This document shows, piece by piece, positions 17,116-26,195 of a stretch of 35,661 nucleotides of DNA. Both the position numbers and the translations under genes were made by a program. Below the pieces are notes generated by a model. It saw nothing but the letters and a program-made list of their open reading frames with translations, did not search any database and was not told the origin of the DNA. The DNA comes from an uncultured Caryophanales bacterium (GTDB lineage Bacteria > Bacillota_I > Bacilli_A > Acholeplasmatales > Anaeroplasmataceae), in NCBI GenBank assembly GCA_946405105.1, contig CAMJFY010000014.1, positions 1 through 35,661 on the forward strand, in the 5' to 3' direction. Within the stretch, counting starts at the first letter, position 1; the number at the start of each line of letters is the position of its first letter.

Positions 17116-18077
17116 TAGAATAAATAGAATGAATCAACTGGAGCTTTGTTTCCAAAATATTGTTTAAGGCCTTCTTCAGTTGCCGCAAATGCTAAATCTA
17201 GCTTTGCATCTGATGCCTTAACATATTTTAAATTACAACCTGGAATTGCAGCTGTTAAAATCTCCTTTGTTTGTTCAATACCTAACTCAATTGATTTTTC
17301 TGCAACCTCAGAAGGATTTGTTGCTGCCTTTTCACATGTTTCCTTTACAGCTCCAAAGAATTCATCAAACTTTCCCTTATGCTCTTCATAAGTATCTGGA
17401 TTAACAAATATTGCTGCTTGAGGATAATCATGGTTTGTTATTTCTTTATATAAATCAGAAATTGAATAAGAAGTAATTGTTTTCTTACTCTTTGCAACAG
17501 TAAGCATTGGATCTGCAGTCATTACCATTGCAGTTGCATTTTGAATTAATAACTGATTTGCTCCTTTTACTTCATCTGGATTTGGATATAAATAATTTGA
17601 AGGAACAATACTCTTCTTTGCTAAAACATATTTAGCTATACCTGCATTTATAGATGTTTCTCCAAATAATGTAATATCATTTCCATTAATATCATTTAAT
17701 GTAAAACCAGCCTTTTGTGATGCGAAATATGTATTTCCCCATGTTACAACTGCGGCAAGCTTGTATGCTGAATTGCCTGCATTATATAGCTTTGTACCAA
17801 CATTTACTGGGGCAACTATAATATCTTCTTTGTTTTGTGCTGCTTGAAATATTGAAGGTATTGTTGAAGTATCCTCAATAAGTGTTAATTCATGTCCAAT
17901 ATTTTCTGCTTCAACAGCTCCTGAAATAGCCATAAGTGGAGCTCCGGAAGGACATGCTATACTTATTTTATAATTATCTGTATCTCCGCTATTATTGTTC
18001 TTATTATTATTTCCACATGCTGCAAGTGTTAATGTAGCAAGTGTTATACCAAAAAATCCTAAAACTTTCTTTTTCAT
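17115..18077 (-). CDS. ABC importer substrate-binding lipoprotein (NMT1/NitT-like)
   Basis: A 320-residue lipoprotein. The signal peptide MKKKVLGFFGITLATLTLAA ends in lipobox LAAC (Cys21), followed by an Asn/Asp-rich linker to about residue 35. The mature part is a type II periplasmic-binding fold like NMT1/TauA proteins: ISIACPSGAPLMAI at the start and IIVAPVNVGTKLYNAG with KLAAVVTWGN in the middle. I start at the ATG at 18075-18077, well placed after GAGGAG; a longer version reaching 18110 would lack an SD. It is first in the unit with the permease. The upstream region is AT-rich with TATAAT at 18100-18105 on the minus strand but no good -35. Ligands in this family include nitrate, sulfonates, pyrimidines and vitamins, so I leave it open. 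Confidence 0.85.
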   Translation of the reverse strand: MKKKVLGFFGITLATLTLAACGNNNKNNNSGDTDNYKISIACPSGAPLMAISGAVEAENIGHELTLIEDTSTIPSIFQAAQNKEDIIVAPVNVGTKLYNAGNSAYKLAAVVTWGNTYFASQKAGFTLNDINGNDITLFGETSINAGIAKYVLAKKSIVPSNYLYPNPDEVKGANQLLIQNATAMVMTADPMLTVAKSKKTITSYSISDLYKEITNHDYPQAAIFVNPDTYEEHKGKFDEFFGAVKETCEKAATNPSEVAEKSIELGIEQTKEILTAAIPGCNLKYVKASDAKLDLAFAATEEGLKQYFGNKAPVDSFYLF

Positions 18078-18175
18078 CTTAATCACTCCTCGCGTGATAA
18101 TTATATACATTTAGTTATAATAAAAATGTAAGATATCGAACAATAAAAACATTTTTTTATAAAATAATTTTTATG

Positions 18176-18184
18176 TGATATAAT
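18176..18184 (+). promoter_or_regulatory. Extended -10 promoter of the RNA methyltransferase gene
   Basis: TGATATAAT is a perfect extended -10 (TGn plus TATAAT at 18179-18184); no clear -35 is present. The start site would fall around 18190, leaving only about ten leader bases before the first ATG, so the mRNA leader is barely long enough for the GGTGAT SD. Confidence 0.6.
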
Positions 18185-18200
18185 CATATCGGTGATTTAT

Positions 18201-18986
18201 ATGATGATATCAAAAGCACACGATAAATATAAAGAAATAAAATCCTTATTAAAAGGATCTAAAGAAAAATATATTACCGCAACTGATGACCTACAGGTAC
18301 TAGAAATAGCTTTAAAACTTAAATTAAAAATAATGATTCTATTATACTGTAAGGAAATGATTTTTAAGGATGAAACTAAAGAATTATTAGATAATCTAAT
18401 TAATAATTCTATTGAATCATATGAAATATCTGAATCAGCATTTAAAGGATTAGAAACAAAAGAAAACCATGCTGGAATAGTTGCTAAAATACAAATGAAC
18501 GAATATACATTAGATGATTTTAAAAATAAAGATTTCATCTTAGTATTAGATAAGCTTGAAATACCAGGCAATGTTGGTACTATTTTTAGAACACTAGATA
18601 GCATTAATTGTAATGGTGTTATATTAGTTGATTCTATTACTAAAACAAATAATCCAAAGATTACTTCTTCATCTAGAGGATGTAATCTAATTATTCCTAG
18701 TATTGAATTATCATATGATGAAGCACAAAGTTTCTTATTAGATAATGGATATAATATCTATTTAGGTGAACCTAAGCTTGGTAAAAATTATCAAGAATAT
18801 AATTATGAAGGTAAAACTGCAATAGTTGTAGGAAATGAAAGATTTGGAATAAATGAAAATTGGTATAATAATCCAAATAAAAAAGTATATATTCCTATGG
18901 AAGGATCTCAAAATAGCTTAAATGTAGGTGTTGCAGCATCTATTATTGCTTATGAGGTATATATGAAAAAAAATTACAAGCGATAA
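18201..18986 (+). CDS. TrmH/SpoU-family 2'-O-ribose RNA methyltransferase
   Basis: A SPOUT-class methyltransferase of about 261 residues. An N-terminal substrate-binding domain (to about residue 105) precedes the trefoil-knot catalytic domain. The catalytic domain has its three motifs in order: EIPGNVGTIFRT (motif 1, with the Asn and Arg), VVGNERFGI (motif 2) and IPMEGSQNSLNVGVAASI (motif 3). It methylates a ribose on rRNA or tRNA using SAM; which position cannot be told from sequence. Two adjacent ATGs (18201 and 18204) and an upstream GTG (18192) are in frame. The ATG at 18204 has the better distance from GGTGAT, so the true start may be three bases later. It stands alone on the plus strand, divergent from the importer genes. 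Confidence 0.93.
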   Translation: MMISKAHDKYKEIKSLLKGSKEKYITATDDLQVLEIALKLKLKIMILLYCKEMIFKDETKELLDNLINNSIESYEISESAFKGLETKENHAGIVAKIQMNEYTLDDFKNKDFILVLDKLEIPGNVGTIFRTLDSINCNGVILVDSITKTNNPKITSSSRGCNLIIPSIELSYDEAQSFLLDNGYNIYLGEPKLGKNYQEYNYEGKTAIVVGNERFGINENWYNNPNKKVYIPMEGSQNSLNVGVAASIIAYEVYMKKNYKR

Positions 18987-19000
18987 ACTTGTAATTTTTT
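18971..19000 (+). terminator. Terminator of the RNA methyltransferase gene
   Basis: A 10-bp stem AAATTACAAG with CTTGTAATTT (18971-18980 and 18988-18997) is followed by further T. The stop codon is inside the loop. The next ~85 bases, to 19084, show no gene or clear signal. Confidence 0.85.
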
Positions 19001-19084
19001 CATTTTATTACCTACTATTAAATTAACATAATACGATATTTATAATGTAAATATAACACATTTATTTTGATACTACAACAATAT

Positions 19085-19112
19085 AAAAAGCACAGCATCG
19101 GCTGTGCTTTTT
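19085..19112 (-). terminator. Terminator after the Sel1 gene, symmetrical (possibly bidirectional)
   Basis: A 12-bp perfect stem AAAAAGCACAGC with GCTGTGCTTTTT around a four-base loop. Both strands read a run of five T at the end, so it can stop transcription from both sides. The Sel1 gene stop overlaps its edge. Confidence 0.92.
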
Positions 19113-19773
19113 ATCTGTATGCTGAATATCCAAAATATCCATCTTTATTTTTTTCTATTTGTTCTATTAATTGTTCTGCCTCATTTACGCCAAGAGATAA
19201 TGCTTTATTTGCATATTCTAATGCTTTATCATTATCTTTAGCAACAACTGAACCATCTAGATATAGGTAAGCTAGATTATATGCAGCTCTTCCGTTATTA
19301 TATTCTACTGCGATTTCATACCATTTAATTGCTTCTTCTAAATTCTTTACTTCATCAATTGTTTGATAAATGAATCCTAAATAATATGCAGCTTCATAAT
19401 GATTATTCTGGTATGCCTTTTTATACCAGCTAATTGCTTCATATACATCCTTTACTGTACCAACACCATGTAGATAATAACCTGCAAGATTAAACATTTG
19501 AATTTCATTGTTTTTATTAGCATATTTATATGTTACATCAAATGCTTTTTTAACATCTTGTGGAACTCCATAGCCATTTAAATACATATTTGCAATTTGA
19601 ATAGATGCATATTTATTATTAGGTGCTGCCTTTTCTAGCCAATATAATGCCTCAAGAGCACTAGGTAATACACCCTTACCCTTGAAATAAATTTCAGCAA
19701 CAGCCATTTGAGCATCTGTATCTCCAGCTTTTGCTCTTTTTAATAATTCCTCGAAAAATGTAGTCATAGTCAT
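19111..19773 (-). CDS. Sel1-like repeat (SLR) protein
   Basis: A solenoid protein of about 220 residues made of five to six Sel1-like repeats, each about 36 residues. Typical units are AQMAVAEIYFKGKGV, SIQIANMYLNGYGV, MFNLAGYYLHGVGT with ISWYKKAYQNNHYEA, and AAYNLAYLYLDGS. There is no signal peptide or membrane segment, so it should be a cytoplasmic scaffold. The start at 19771-19773 follows GGTGAT; a second ATG two codons later is possible. It lies 15 bases after the Ldh2-type gene and shares its transcript. No enzymatic role is apparent. Confidence 0.88.
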   Translation of the reverse strand: MTMTTFFEELLKRAKAGDTDAQMAVAEIYFKGKGVLPSALEALYWLEKAAPNNKYASIQIANMYLNGYGVPQDVKKAFDVTYKYANKNNEIQMFNLAGYYLHGVGTVKDVYEAISWYKKAYQNNHYEAAYYLGFIYQTIDEVKNLEEAIKWYEIAVEYNNGRAAYNLAYLYLDGSVVAKDNDKALEYANKALSLGVNEAEQLIEQIEKNKDGYFGYSAYR

Positions 19774-19788
19774 AAATATCACCAATGA

Positions 19789-20895
19789 TTATTTTTCCCA
19801 AGGGAAAACATAATTTAATTTTAAAGAATCTCTAACGGCAGACATTTCTTTTTGAACAGGCTCACTGATAGGAACACCCTTGTCCTTTCTTTCTTGCCAT
19901 ACTAAATATTCTTTTTCGCCTGCAGTATAAATTCTATCATGGCCAGGAGCCTTCTTAGAATCTCTTATCTTTCTAATAATATCTCCTGCTTTTTTTCTAC
20001 ATAGATCCTCACCTAAGAAATGGTTTGTATCAATTGCGATAAAGAAATGACCTAGATGATATGGAACCTTATTTCCATTTGCATCCTTACCATTTAAATC
20101 TTTACCATAATTACCATCCTGTAATGCTGCAGATAATAATTCAACAGCAAGTGCGTATCCAAACCCCTTGTATCCACCAAGTGCTTCTCCGATTCCACCT
20201 AATGTTGTTAATGCTGCTTCACCATTTCTAATCTTCTTTAGGGCAACTCCGGCATCACCTTCAACTGGTGTTCCATCATTTGCGATAATTGTTCCTGGAT
20301 GAACATCTTCTTTAATTCTTTCATAATATTCAATCTTACCATTTTGAGTAATAGATGAAGCACAGTCAATTACGAAATCAAAAGGCTCATCAGTTGGAAT
20401 ACCTATTGTTAATGGGTTTGTTCCAAACATACCCTCAACACCAAATGTAGGGGCAACTGAAGGTCTAGCATTTGTACCTGTAATACCAATACATCCAGCC
20501 TTTGTAGCCATAGATGCATAATACCCTGCAATACCATAATGGCATGAATTTCTTACAACGACCATACCCATACCATACTTCTTAGCCTTTTCAATTGCTA
20601 AAGACATTGACTTATAACCAATAACTTGACCCATTCCATCGTGTCCATCAACTACAGCTGTAGTCTCAGTTTCTTTAATAATCTCATAATTAGTTACTGG
20701 ATTTTGAATTCCATCAACTATTCTATCTATATAAATAGGCTTAAATCTATTACAGCCATGTGATTCAATTCCTCTTTTGTCAGATTCAAGTAAGACATCT
20801 GTACAAATCTTGGCATCCTCACGTGGAACACCGTATCCAACAAATGCGTCTGTAACAAATGAATAAGCTGTTTCCCAATCTAAATAAACTTTCAT
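19789..20895 (-). CDS. Ldh2/MDH2-family NAD(P)-dependent malate/L-lactate-type dehydrogenase
   Basis: A 368-residue member of the type 2 malate/L-lactate/ureidoglycolate dehydrogenase family, unrelated to classical LDH. Family features are ESHGCNRF (about 43-50, with the conserved His), VRNSCHYGIAGYYASMA (about 116-132) and MFGTNPLTIGIPT (about 157-169), plus GYKGFGYALAVELLS (about 238-252). It oxidises or reduces a 2-hydroxy/2-oxo acid pair; the exact acid (malate, lactate, sulfolactate or another) cannot be chosen. The start at ATG 20893-20895 follows GGAGG by six bases. It is first in a two-gene unit with the Sel1 protein and has a strong promoter. Confidence 0.92.
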   Translation of the reverse strand: MKVYLDWETAYSFVTDAFVGYGVPREDAKICTDVLLESDKRGIESHGCNRFKPIYIDRIVDGIQNPVTNYEIIKETETTAVVDGHDGMGQVIGYKSMSLAIEKAKKYGMGMVVVRNSCHYGIAGYYASMATKAGCIGITGTNARPSVAPTFGVEGMFGTNPLTIGIPTDEPFDFVIDCASSITQNGKIEYYERIKEDVHPGTIIANDGTPVEGDAGVALKKIRNGEAALTTLGGIGEALGGYKGFGYALAVELLSAALQDGNYGKDLNGKDANGNKVPYHLGHFFIAIDTNHFLGEDLCRKKAGDIIRKIRDSKKAPGHDRIYTAGEKEYLVWQERKDKGVPISEPVQKEMSAVRDSLKLNYVFPWEK

Positions 20896-20912
20896 ATAAA
20901 CCTCCAAAAATA

Positions 20913-20950
20913 ACTATATATAGTATAAATTAAAAACTAATTTTTTTCAA
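20913..20950 (-). promoter_or_regulatory. Promoter of the Ldh2-Sel1 unit with palindrome at the start site
   Basis: The minus strand has -35 TTGAAA (20945-20950), a 17-base spacer and -10 TATACT (20922-20927). The 12-base perfect palindrome ACTATATATAGT (20913-20924) overlaps the end of the -10 and the predicted start; it could bind a regulator. Confidence 0.7.
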
Positions 20951-21008
20951 TTTCAATTCTACTCATATTAATTCTAAATTTAATCCTTTTCATATTAGCC
21001 TTTTTCTT

Positions 21009-23546
21009 TTATTTTTTAAATCTTTTCCAAATAAATCTCATAATAAAATTAGAATTATTAATAATATATTCATCAACATATTTCTTAAAATTATCTTCTA
21101 ATCCCTTAATAAAGCCTACATTATCTATAACATGATAATACTCTTTTAATATTTTCTTTGGCTTATTTACCTCAGAAATAATTTTATCTCTTATTTCAAT
21201 ATAAATATTTTCTTTTGTATTTGTTGAGAATAATAAATAATACATTAAAAATAATTTATAATTTTCTTCTTTAACATTTAATATTGTATTAATAAATACA
21301 TATTTAAACCATTTATAATCCTTTAAATTATCAAATAATAAATTAAACCAATTAATAAATATATATGATTCTTTTAGATCATTTAATGGAATAAAATCAA
21401 AATATGTTAATATTAAAAATTGTAAATAATAATGATTAAAATATTGATTATCTTCACCAAAATATTTATTTTTAATTATAAATCTATCCTTAAAGAATTT
21501 AGCTCTATATACTTTATCAATAGATGCTTTTTTAACATTTAATCCTTCAAGTAATATATCTAAATAGATAGGTGATTTTTCTTTTTTCTTTTGTAAAAAT
21601 TCATCTATTTCAAATAATATTTCATAGTATTTTAAATCATTTTCAAATATTATATCAGGATTAGAATAAATAATATTTATTAATCTTCTAATAGCTGTTG
21701 TCTTATCCTTATAATTATCATCTAGCTTTTTAAAATATCTATTATATATTTTAATAGCTTCATCAATTTTATCTTTATTCTTAAAGCTATTTAAATATTC
21801 AAATATTTTATCAATAAATACAGTATTATCTCTATTCTTTTTAGAATTTAAATAATAAGAATCATAAATATAATCTAAGTAATCAAAATCTATATTCTTA
21901 TGATTATCTATTTCTATTATCTCTTTATAATCTAAGAAAATATTGTAATTATCTTTTTCTAAATAGCTATTTAATTCTTTATAATATTCAGGCTTCTTTT
22001 CTTCTCTTTCTAGATATATATTTATATATTCTTTTTTATTAGAAACAAAATCATATGTCTTTTCATAAAATCTAGTAGAATCTTTAGGCTCCATTCTTTC
22101 AAATAATCTAAATGAATAATATGTACCATAATCTAGGATAAAGAATTCATTTGCCTTAAAAATATCAATAAATGATAAATATAATAATCTAGATGCTGCC
22201 TTAGGAGTTAATGTAGATATTCTATCTATAATTAAATCTAGGTTTTCTATTCTTTTATTGTTAATACAATCTTTAATATAATATTCTAAATATTTATTAG
22301 GAACCAATGATTTATTATGATATTTAACATCTCTTAAGATAGATTCTAATAATATTATCCAATCTGGAGTATTAAATGCTTCATTATATAAATCATCAAA
22401 TAAATTATATCTAACTAAATAATCATAATAATCCTTTAAATCAAATGGTGAATTATTAATTATTAAATTTAAATAATCTCTTGGATTATTATTTTTATTA
22501 ATACCAAATTTATCTAAATTATCAAAGAATAGCTTAATAATATCATCATGGCTTGATTCTATATAATCATATACATATTTATAAATATATAAAATATCAT
22601 TATTTAAAATAAATTTATCTAATGCTGTATAAATTTTAGATGCTATTAAATTATTGTTATATTTTAGTTTAGAATCTATTATTGCTTGTTTAAGCTCGCT
22701 TGTATTAGTGAATGCTTCTATTTTAGCTGATATTAGATTATTTAAATTAATGGCTCTTTCTTCATCAATATTATTATTGATTATTAATTCTTCAATGGCT
22801 TCCTTGAAAAACTTAACATCATTAATTGAATTCAATAATAAAGATGAAATAAGCTTTGGATATTTATTTAATTTTAAATTTGGATATTTAATATTTTTAA
22901 AATCAAAATAATAAATTTCATCTGTAGTAATCATTCTTTCTTTTGATATTAAAAAGATATCAAATTTTCTCATATCCTTTAATGTTTGACCAAAGGTATA
23001 TGAATAATCAAATAATCTATTATTAGGAATTAATAGGCCTATTAATGATATCCAAAAGAATACTACATTAGGATCATCATATATTAATATTGGCTTATCA
23101 TGTAATAATAATGCTTGAATTAGGGTTGCAATAATAATTTCATGATTAGAGCTTAAATAATGATTAATTATATCTTGAGTTAATAATGAATCAATATTAT
23201 CTGTTATAATACTTTCTTTATTATCATTTCCTTCTATAAAATAGCTTTTAATGAATGGATTGAATGGATTTAATTCTTTTTCATTAAAATGCATTATTCT
23301 AACTGAATATGCATTATTATTTTTAATTATTCGTATTAAATAATATATCTCATTAACGCATAAAAAGGTAAGCTTTTCATACTTACCATTTATAATTATA
23401 AAATCAGCATCATTTATTAGCTTTGTGATATGATCATAAATCTTTTTATATGCTGATTTTTCAATATTGCTAGATATTTTAGAATCTATAATATCTATTT
23501 TTTTATTTGTTAATGCTATATTTAATAGCGAATAATATGCTTTCAT
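21009..23546 (-). CDS. Large cytoplasmic protein of unknown function with GAP1-like N-terminal half
   Basis: An 845-residue protein with no signal peptide, extremely rich in Asn, Ile, Lys, Tyr and Asp. I do not recognise it with confidence. Residues about 145-190 (KPILIYDDPNVVFFWISLIG then LLIPNNRLFDYSYTF) resemble the middle domain of GTPase-associated protein 1 (GAP1), described by Burroughs and Aravind in bacterial conflict systems; this is from memory and is inference. The remainder (about 250-845) looks like long helical repeats, with many amphipathic segments ending in Tyr/Asn/Asp turns, as in an adaptor or scaffold. It overlaps the SGNH esterase gene by one base and ends the operon that begins with a GT2-GtrA glycosyltransferase, so a role with surface polysaccharide is equally possible. 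No terminator is obvious after it. Confidence 0.6.
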   Translation of the reverse strand: MKAYYSLLNIALTNKKIDIIDSKISSNIEKSAYKKIYDHITKLINDADFIIINGKYEKLTFLCVNEIYYLIRIIKNNNAYSVRIMHFNEKELNPFNPFIKSYFIEGNDNKESIITDNIDSLLTQDIINHYLSSNHEIIIATLIQALLLHDKPILIYDDPNVVFFWISLIGLLIPNNRLFDYSYTFGQTLKDMRKFDIFLISKERMITTDEIYYFDFKNIKYPNLKLNKYPKLISSLLLNSINDVKFFKEAIEELIINNNIDEERAINLNNLISAKIEAFTNTSELKQAIIDSKLKYNNNLIASKIYTALDKFILNNDILYIYKYVYDYIESSHDDIIKLFFDNLDKFGINKNNNPRDYLNLIINNSPFDLKDYYDYLVRYNLFDDLYNEAFNTPDWIILLESILRDVKYHNKSLVPNKYLEYYIKDCINNKRIENLDLIIDRISTLTPKAASRLLYLSFIDIFKANEFFILDYGTYYSFRLFERMEPKDSTRFYEKTYDFVSNKKEYINIYLEREEKKPEYYKELNSYLEKDNYNIFLDYKEIIEIDNHKNIDFDYLDYIYDSYYLNSKKNRDNTVFIDKIFEYLNSFKNKDKIDEAIKIYNRYFKKLDDNYKDKTTAIRRLINIIYSNPDIIFENDLKYYEILFEIDEFLQKKKEKSPIYLDILLEGLNVKKASIDKVYRAKFFKDRFIIKNKYFGEDNQYFNHYYLQFLILTYFDFIPLNDLKESYIFINWFNLLFDNLKDYKWFKYVFINTILNVKEENYKLFLMYYLLFSTNTKENIYIEIRDKIISEVNKPKKILKEYYHVIDNVGFIKGLEDNFKKYVDEYIINNSNFIMRFIWKRFKK

Positions 23547-24997
23547 TAAGATAGTTTAGCCTTACCTGTAATTTCAAAATCAATATCACTATATTCGACA
23601 ACAACACCTTTAGATGCAGAAAGACATATATAAATATATTCATTATCTGTTTTAATTAAATCAAAATCAAAGAAATTCTTATTATATTCTTTTCCTCTAT
23701 AAACAACATTTACTGTTATTTTTTGTCCAAGTCTTTCAAGGCTTAATGATAATTCTTCTCCTGCCTTAAAGAATTCATTAATATAATTAGATTCCTTGTT
23801 AATATCTGTAGGTGTAGCTCTAGAATAAATAATATTTGTTGATGCATCTGAAGTTATTAAGCCTGCAGATACATAATTAGATGCGATATTTCTTTTATAA
23901 TTCGCATTAATATAAATATCATCTCTTAGCTGAATTCCAAATGCTGATTGTCTACAATTTAAGAATGATTTAATTACAGCCTTCGCAGATATTTTAAAAT
24001 TATCATCTGATTTTAATTGTTTAAATACTAAACAATATGAATCACATGTTGCGTTAGTTCTACCATTTTCAGTTTTAGTTCCAACTATAAATTTATTATC
24101 ATCTTCATATGCATATAAATCATTAGGGTCATTAAATATACCTAGTGCTGTTCCATATACATCCTTTTTATATGTTTTAAAATTTGGATTTGGGTTATAT
24201 GATAATAAATCAGGAAGATTATATTCATAAAATTTAAAATCTGGATTTGGTATTAAATCATTAATTGTTGGCATTTCTAGATTAGATTTTAAATAATTCT
24301 TTAATTCTAAATTAGAATTCTTTATTCCATTAGCAACCAACCAAGCTACATATTTAGCTCCATAAATATTTAAATGTGTTTTATCAACACTTGTTGTATC
24401 AGGAACTAATTTTCCATCCTTCTTAATTGCTTGTGTCATTGCATGATGAAAAATAGCATTGTCATATCCAATAGTCTCAAATAATTTTTTTGTTGGAGTA
24501 GTTAAATCAAATACATTTATATTTAATTCCTTACCTAATTCTAATAATGAATTACAATAATTTCCATGAGGTGTATCATGAATAACATATCCACTATAAT
24601 TATTATCAGTAGATATTCTTACTACTGGTGTTGTAATAATAGGAATAGCACCAACCTCTAGGGCAGGCTTTATATAATTATTATATATAGAATATTTAAA
24701 AGATTTCTCGTTGTTGATATCTAGGCTCGCATCTGAAAATCTTAAGAAATCATCTTCTTTTTCATCATTATGGCCAAAGCCAATGATTAGATAATCACCT
24801 TTTTTTAAATTATCAAATGTCATTTTATATTCTGGGTCTAGAATATAGCTTCTTGAAGATCTTCCTGATAATGCATTATTAATAATTTCTACATTATTAA
24901 AAAACTTATCAAGCATAGTGGCATAGCCATATCTTGGATAATAATATTGATCATTAAATTTTGCGAGTGTTGAATCACCTACAACAAAAATTCTCAT
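23546..24997 (-). CDS. SGNH/GDSL esterase, rhamnogalacturonan acetylesterase-like, with C-terminal beta-sandwich
   Basis: A 483-residue protein. Residues 1-225 are an SGNH hydrolase: block I VVGDSTLA with Ser9, SGRSSRSY (about 44-51), GFGHND with Asn77, and VDKTHLNIYGA with Asp205 and His208. The pattern is closest to rhamnogalacturonan acetylesterases, which remove acetyl groups from sugars. The C-terminal half (about 230-483) looks like a beta-sandwich, possibly carbohydrate-binding. There is no signal peptide, unusual for this family, so it may act on cytoplasmic sugar precursors. It starts two bases after the glycosyltransferase gene and overlaps the 845-aa gene by one base. Confidence 0.8.
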   Translation of the reverse strand: MRIFVVGDSTLAKFNDQYYYPRYGYATMLDKFFNNVEIINNALSGRSSRSYILDPEYKMTFDNLKKGDYLIIGFGHNDEKEDDFLRFSDASLDINNEKSFKYSIYNNYIKPALEVGAIPIITTPVVRISTDNNYSGYVIHDTPHGNYCNSLLELGKELNINVFDLTTPTKKLFETIGYDNAIFHHAMTQAIKKDGKLVPDTTSVDKTHLNIYGAKYVAWLVANGIKNSNLELKNYLKSNLEMPTINDLIPNPDFKFYEYNLPDLLSYNPNPNFKTYKKDVYGTALGIFNDPNDLYAYEDDNKFIVGTKTENGRTNATCDSYCLVFKQLKSDDNFKISAKAVIKSFLNCRQSAFGIQLRDDIYINANYKRNIASNYVSAGLITSDASTNIIYSRATPTDINKESNYINEFFKAGEELSLSLERLGQKITVNVVYRGKEYNKNFFDFDLIKTDNEYIYICLSASKGVVVEYSDIDFEITGKAKLS

Positions 24998-24999
24998 AA

Positions 25000-26064
25000 T
25001 TACTCCTCATTTAGCTTTGATTTTTTTAATACAAAATAATTAAATAACGCAAATATTATAATTAATATAACACATGTCAAAATTCTAATTACTATATAAT
25101 TATGGAATCCTAAATTAAATAGTAATAATAATCCTAAAGATATTCCAATATTTAAAATACCTTTTATCATATATTTAATCCATCTAGATCTTGATTTAAA
25201 TATTCTCTTATTTCCATAACAAATACCAATTAGATTTATTAATACATTAACTAAAACATCAGCTGCTGATGCTAATAATGAAAAACAAATTAATTTATTA
25301 ATATCTAAACTATTTTTATATACAATTACTAATGGAATAAATACTGCTAGATTAACAAGCATTGAAATGATTGAAGGCCATAAATATTTCATAATACATA
25401 AAGAAATCTTGGAAAAATCTCTTATAGGTCTAAAATGAGATCCCTTGTTATTATTAATATAAATAGTCTCAATTGCGATTTCATCAATTGGAATATAGCT
25501 TCTAATTGCTTCTGATAACATATTCATTTCATATTCAAATCTAGAACCCTTAACATTAATCATAAAATCTAATAATGTATAATCAAATGCTCTAAGTCCT
25601 GTTTGGTTATCATTTAGATGGTCATTTAAGCATAATCTTAATAATGCCTTTGAAACATTATTTCCAAAGCTACTCTTAAATGGAACATTATTATCAAATT
25701 TTCTACTTCCAAGTAAAATTTTACATGAATTCTTTTTATAATAATCATAAACCTTTTTAATATCTTCAGGCTTATGCTGACCATCACTATCTGCAGTAAC
25801 AATAACTGTTTTTAGATTTTGATTCTTAATATATCTAAACGCAGTTTTTAATGCTTCTCCCTTACCACGATTAACCTCATGTGTTAAAAGAGTAACATTA
25901 TCCTTTTTCTTAACAGATTCAAAAATATCATCGTGATGTAAAGAACCATCATTAACTACAATAATATTAAAATCATTAAAAAAAGAATTTAGTTTATCTA
26001 TTAAAATAATCAAATTATCATCAGGCTCATAAGCCGGAATTACTATAGTTAAGTTCCTAGACAT
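25000..26064 (-). CDS. GT2 glycosyltransferase fused to a GtrA-like membrane domain
   Basis: A 354-residue protein. Residues 1-220 are a GT-A family 2 glycosyltransferase of the dolichyl/undecaprenyl-phosphate-sugar synthase type: LTIVIPAYEPDD, VVNDGS (36-41), TADSDGQHKPED with the DxD metal site around 92-94, and NDNQTGLRAFD. Residues about 230-350 form four hydrophobic helices like the GtrA/DPMS family. It should make a lipid-linked monosaccharide and possibly help flip it. The sugar is unknown. The ATG at 26062-26064 follows AGAGGT; a TTG two codons upstream is less likely. It is the first gene of a unit with the SGNH esterase and the 845-aa gene. Confidence 0.88.
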   Translation of the reverse strand: MSRNLTIVIPAYEPDDNLIILIDKLNSFFNDFNIIVVNDGSLHHDDIFESVKKKDNVTLLTHEVNRGKGEALKTAFRYIKNQNLKTVIVTADSDGQHKPEDIKKVYDYYKKNSCKILLGSRKFDNNVPFKSSFGNNVSKALLRLCLNDHLNDNQTGLRAFDYTLLDFMINVKGSRFEYEMNMLSEAIRSYIPIDEIAIETIYINNNKGSHFRPIRDFSKISLCIMKYLWPSIISMLVNLAVFIPLVIVYKNSLDINKLICFSLLASAADVLVNVLINLIGICYGNKRIFKSRSRWIKYMIKGILNIGISLGLLLLFNLGFHNYIVIRILTCVILIIIFALFNYFVLKKSKLNEE

Positions 26065-26087
26065 CCTCAAATACCTCTACCTTTTTG

Positions 26088-26116
26088 ATTATATCAAAAA
26101 TTGTCATAGTTTACAA
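26088..26116 (-). promoter_or_regulatory. Promoter of the glycosyltransferase operon
   Basis: The minus strand has TTGTAA (26111-26116), a 17-base spacer and an extended -10 TGATATAAT (TATAAT at 26088-26093). Confidence 0.75.
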
Positions 26117-26141
26117 TAAAAGCAAATTTATAATTCATTTA

Positions 26142-26170
26142 TTGAAAAAAACTTTATAATAATGTATTAT
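26142..26170 (+). promoter_or_regulatory. Promoter of the hydrolase-deacetylase unit
   Basis: TTGAAA (26142-26147), a 17-base spacer and TATTAT (26165-26170), divergent from the glycosyltransferase promoter only about 25 bases away. Confidence 0.6.
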
Positions 26171-26195
26171 TATATTTGTTTGAGAGGACTTTATT

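Noticed and set aside
20937-20993. An 18-codon ORF (MKRIKFRINMSRIEIEKN) just after the 845-aa gene
   Set aside because: The AAAGG ribosome site is weak, and the ORF overlaps the -35 of the Ldh2 promoter. Too short to support without conservation data.
9564-23546. Pairing of the G3E GTPase with the GAP1-like protein as one conflict system
   Set aside because: They are 10 kb apart in different operons, and G3E metal GTPases are not the GTPase type found with GAP1.
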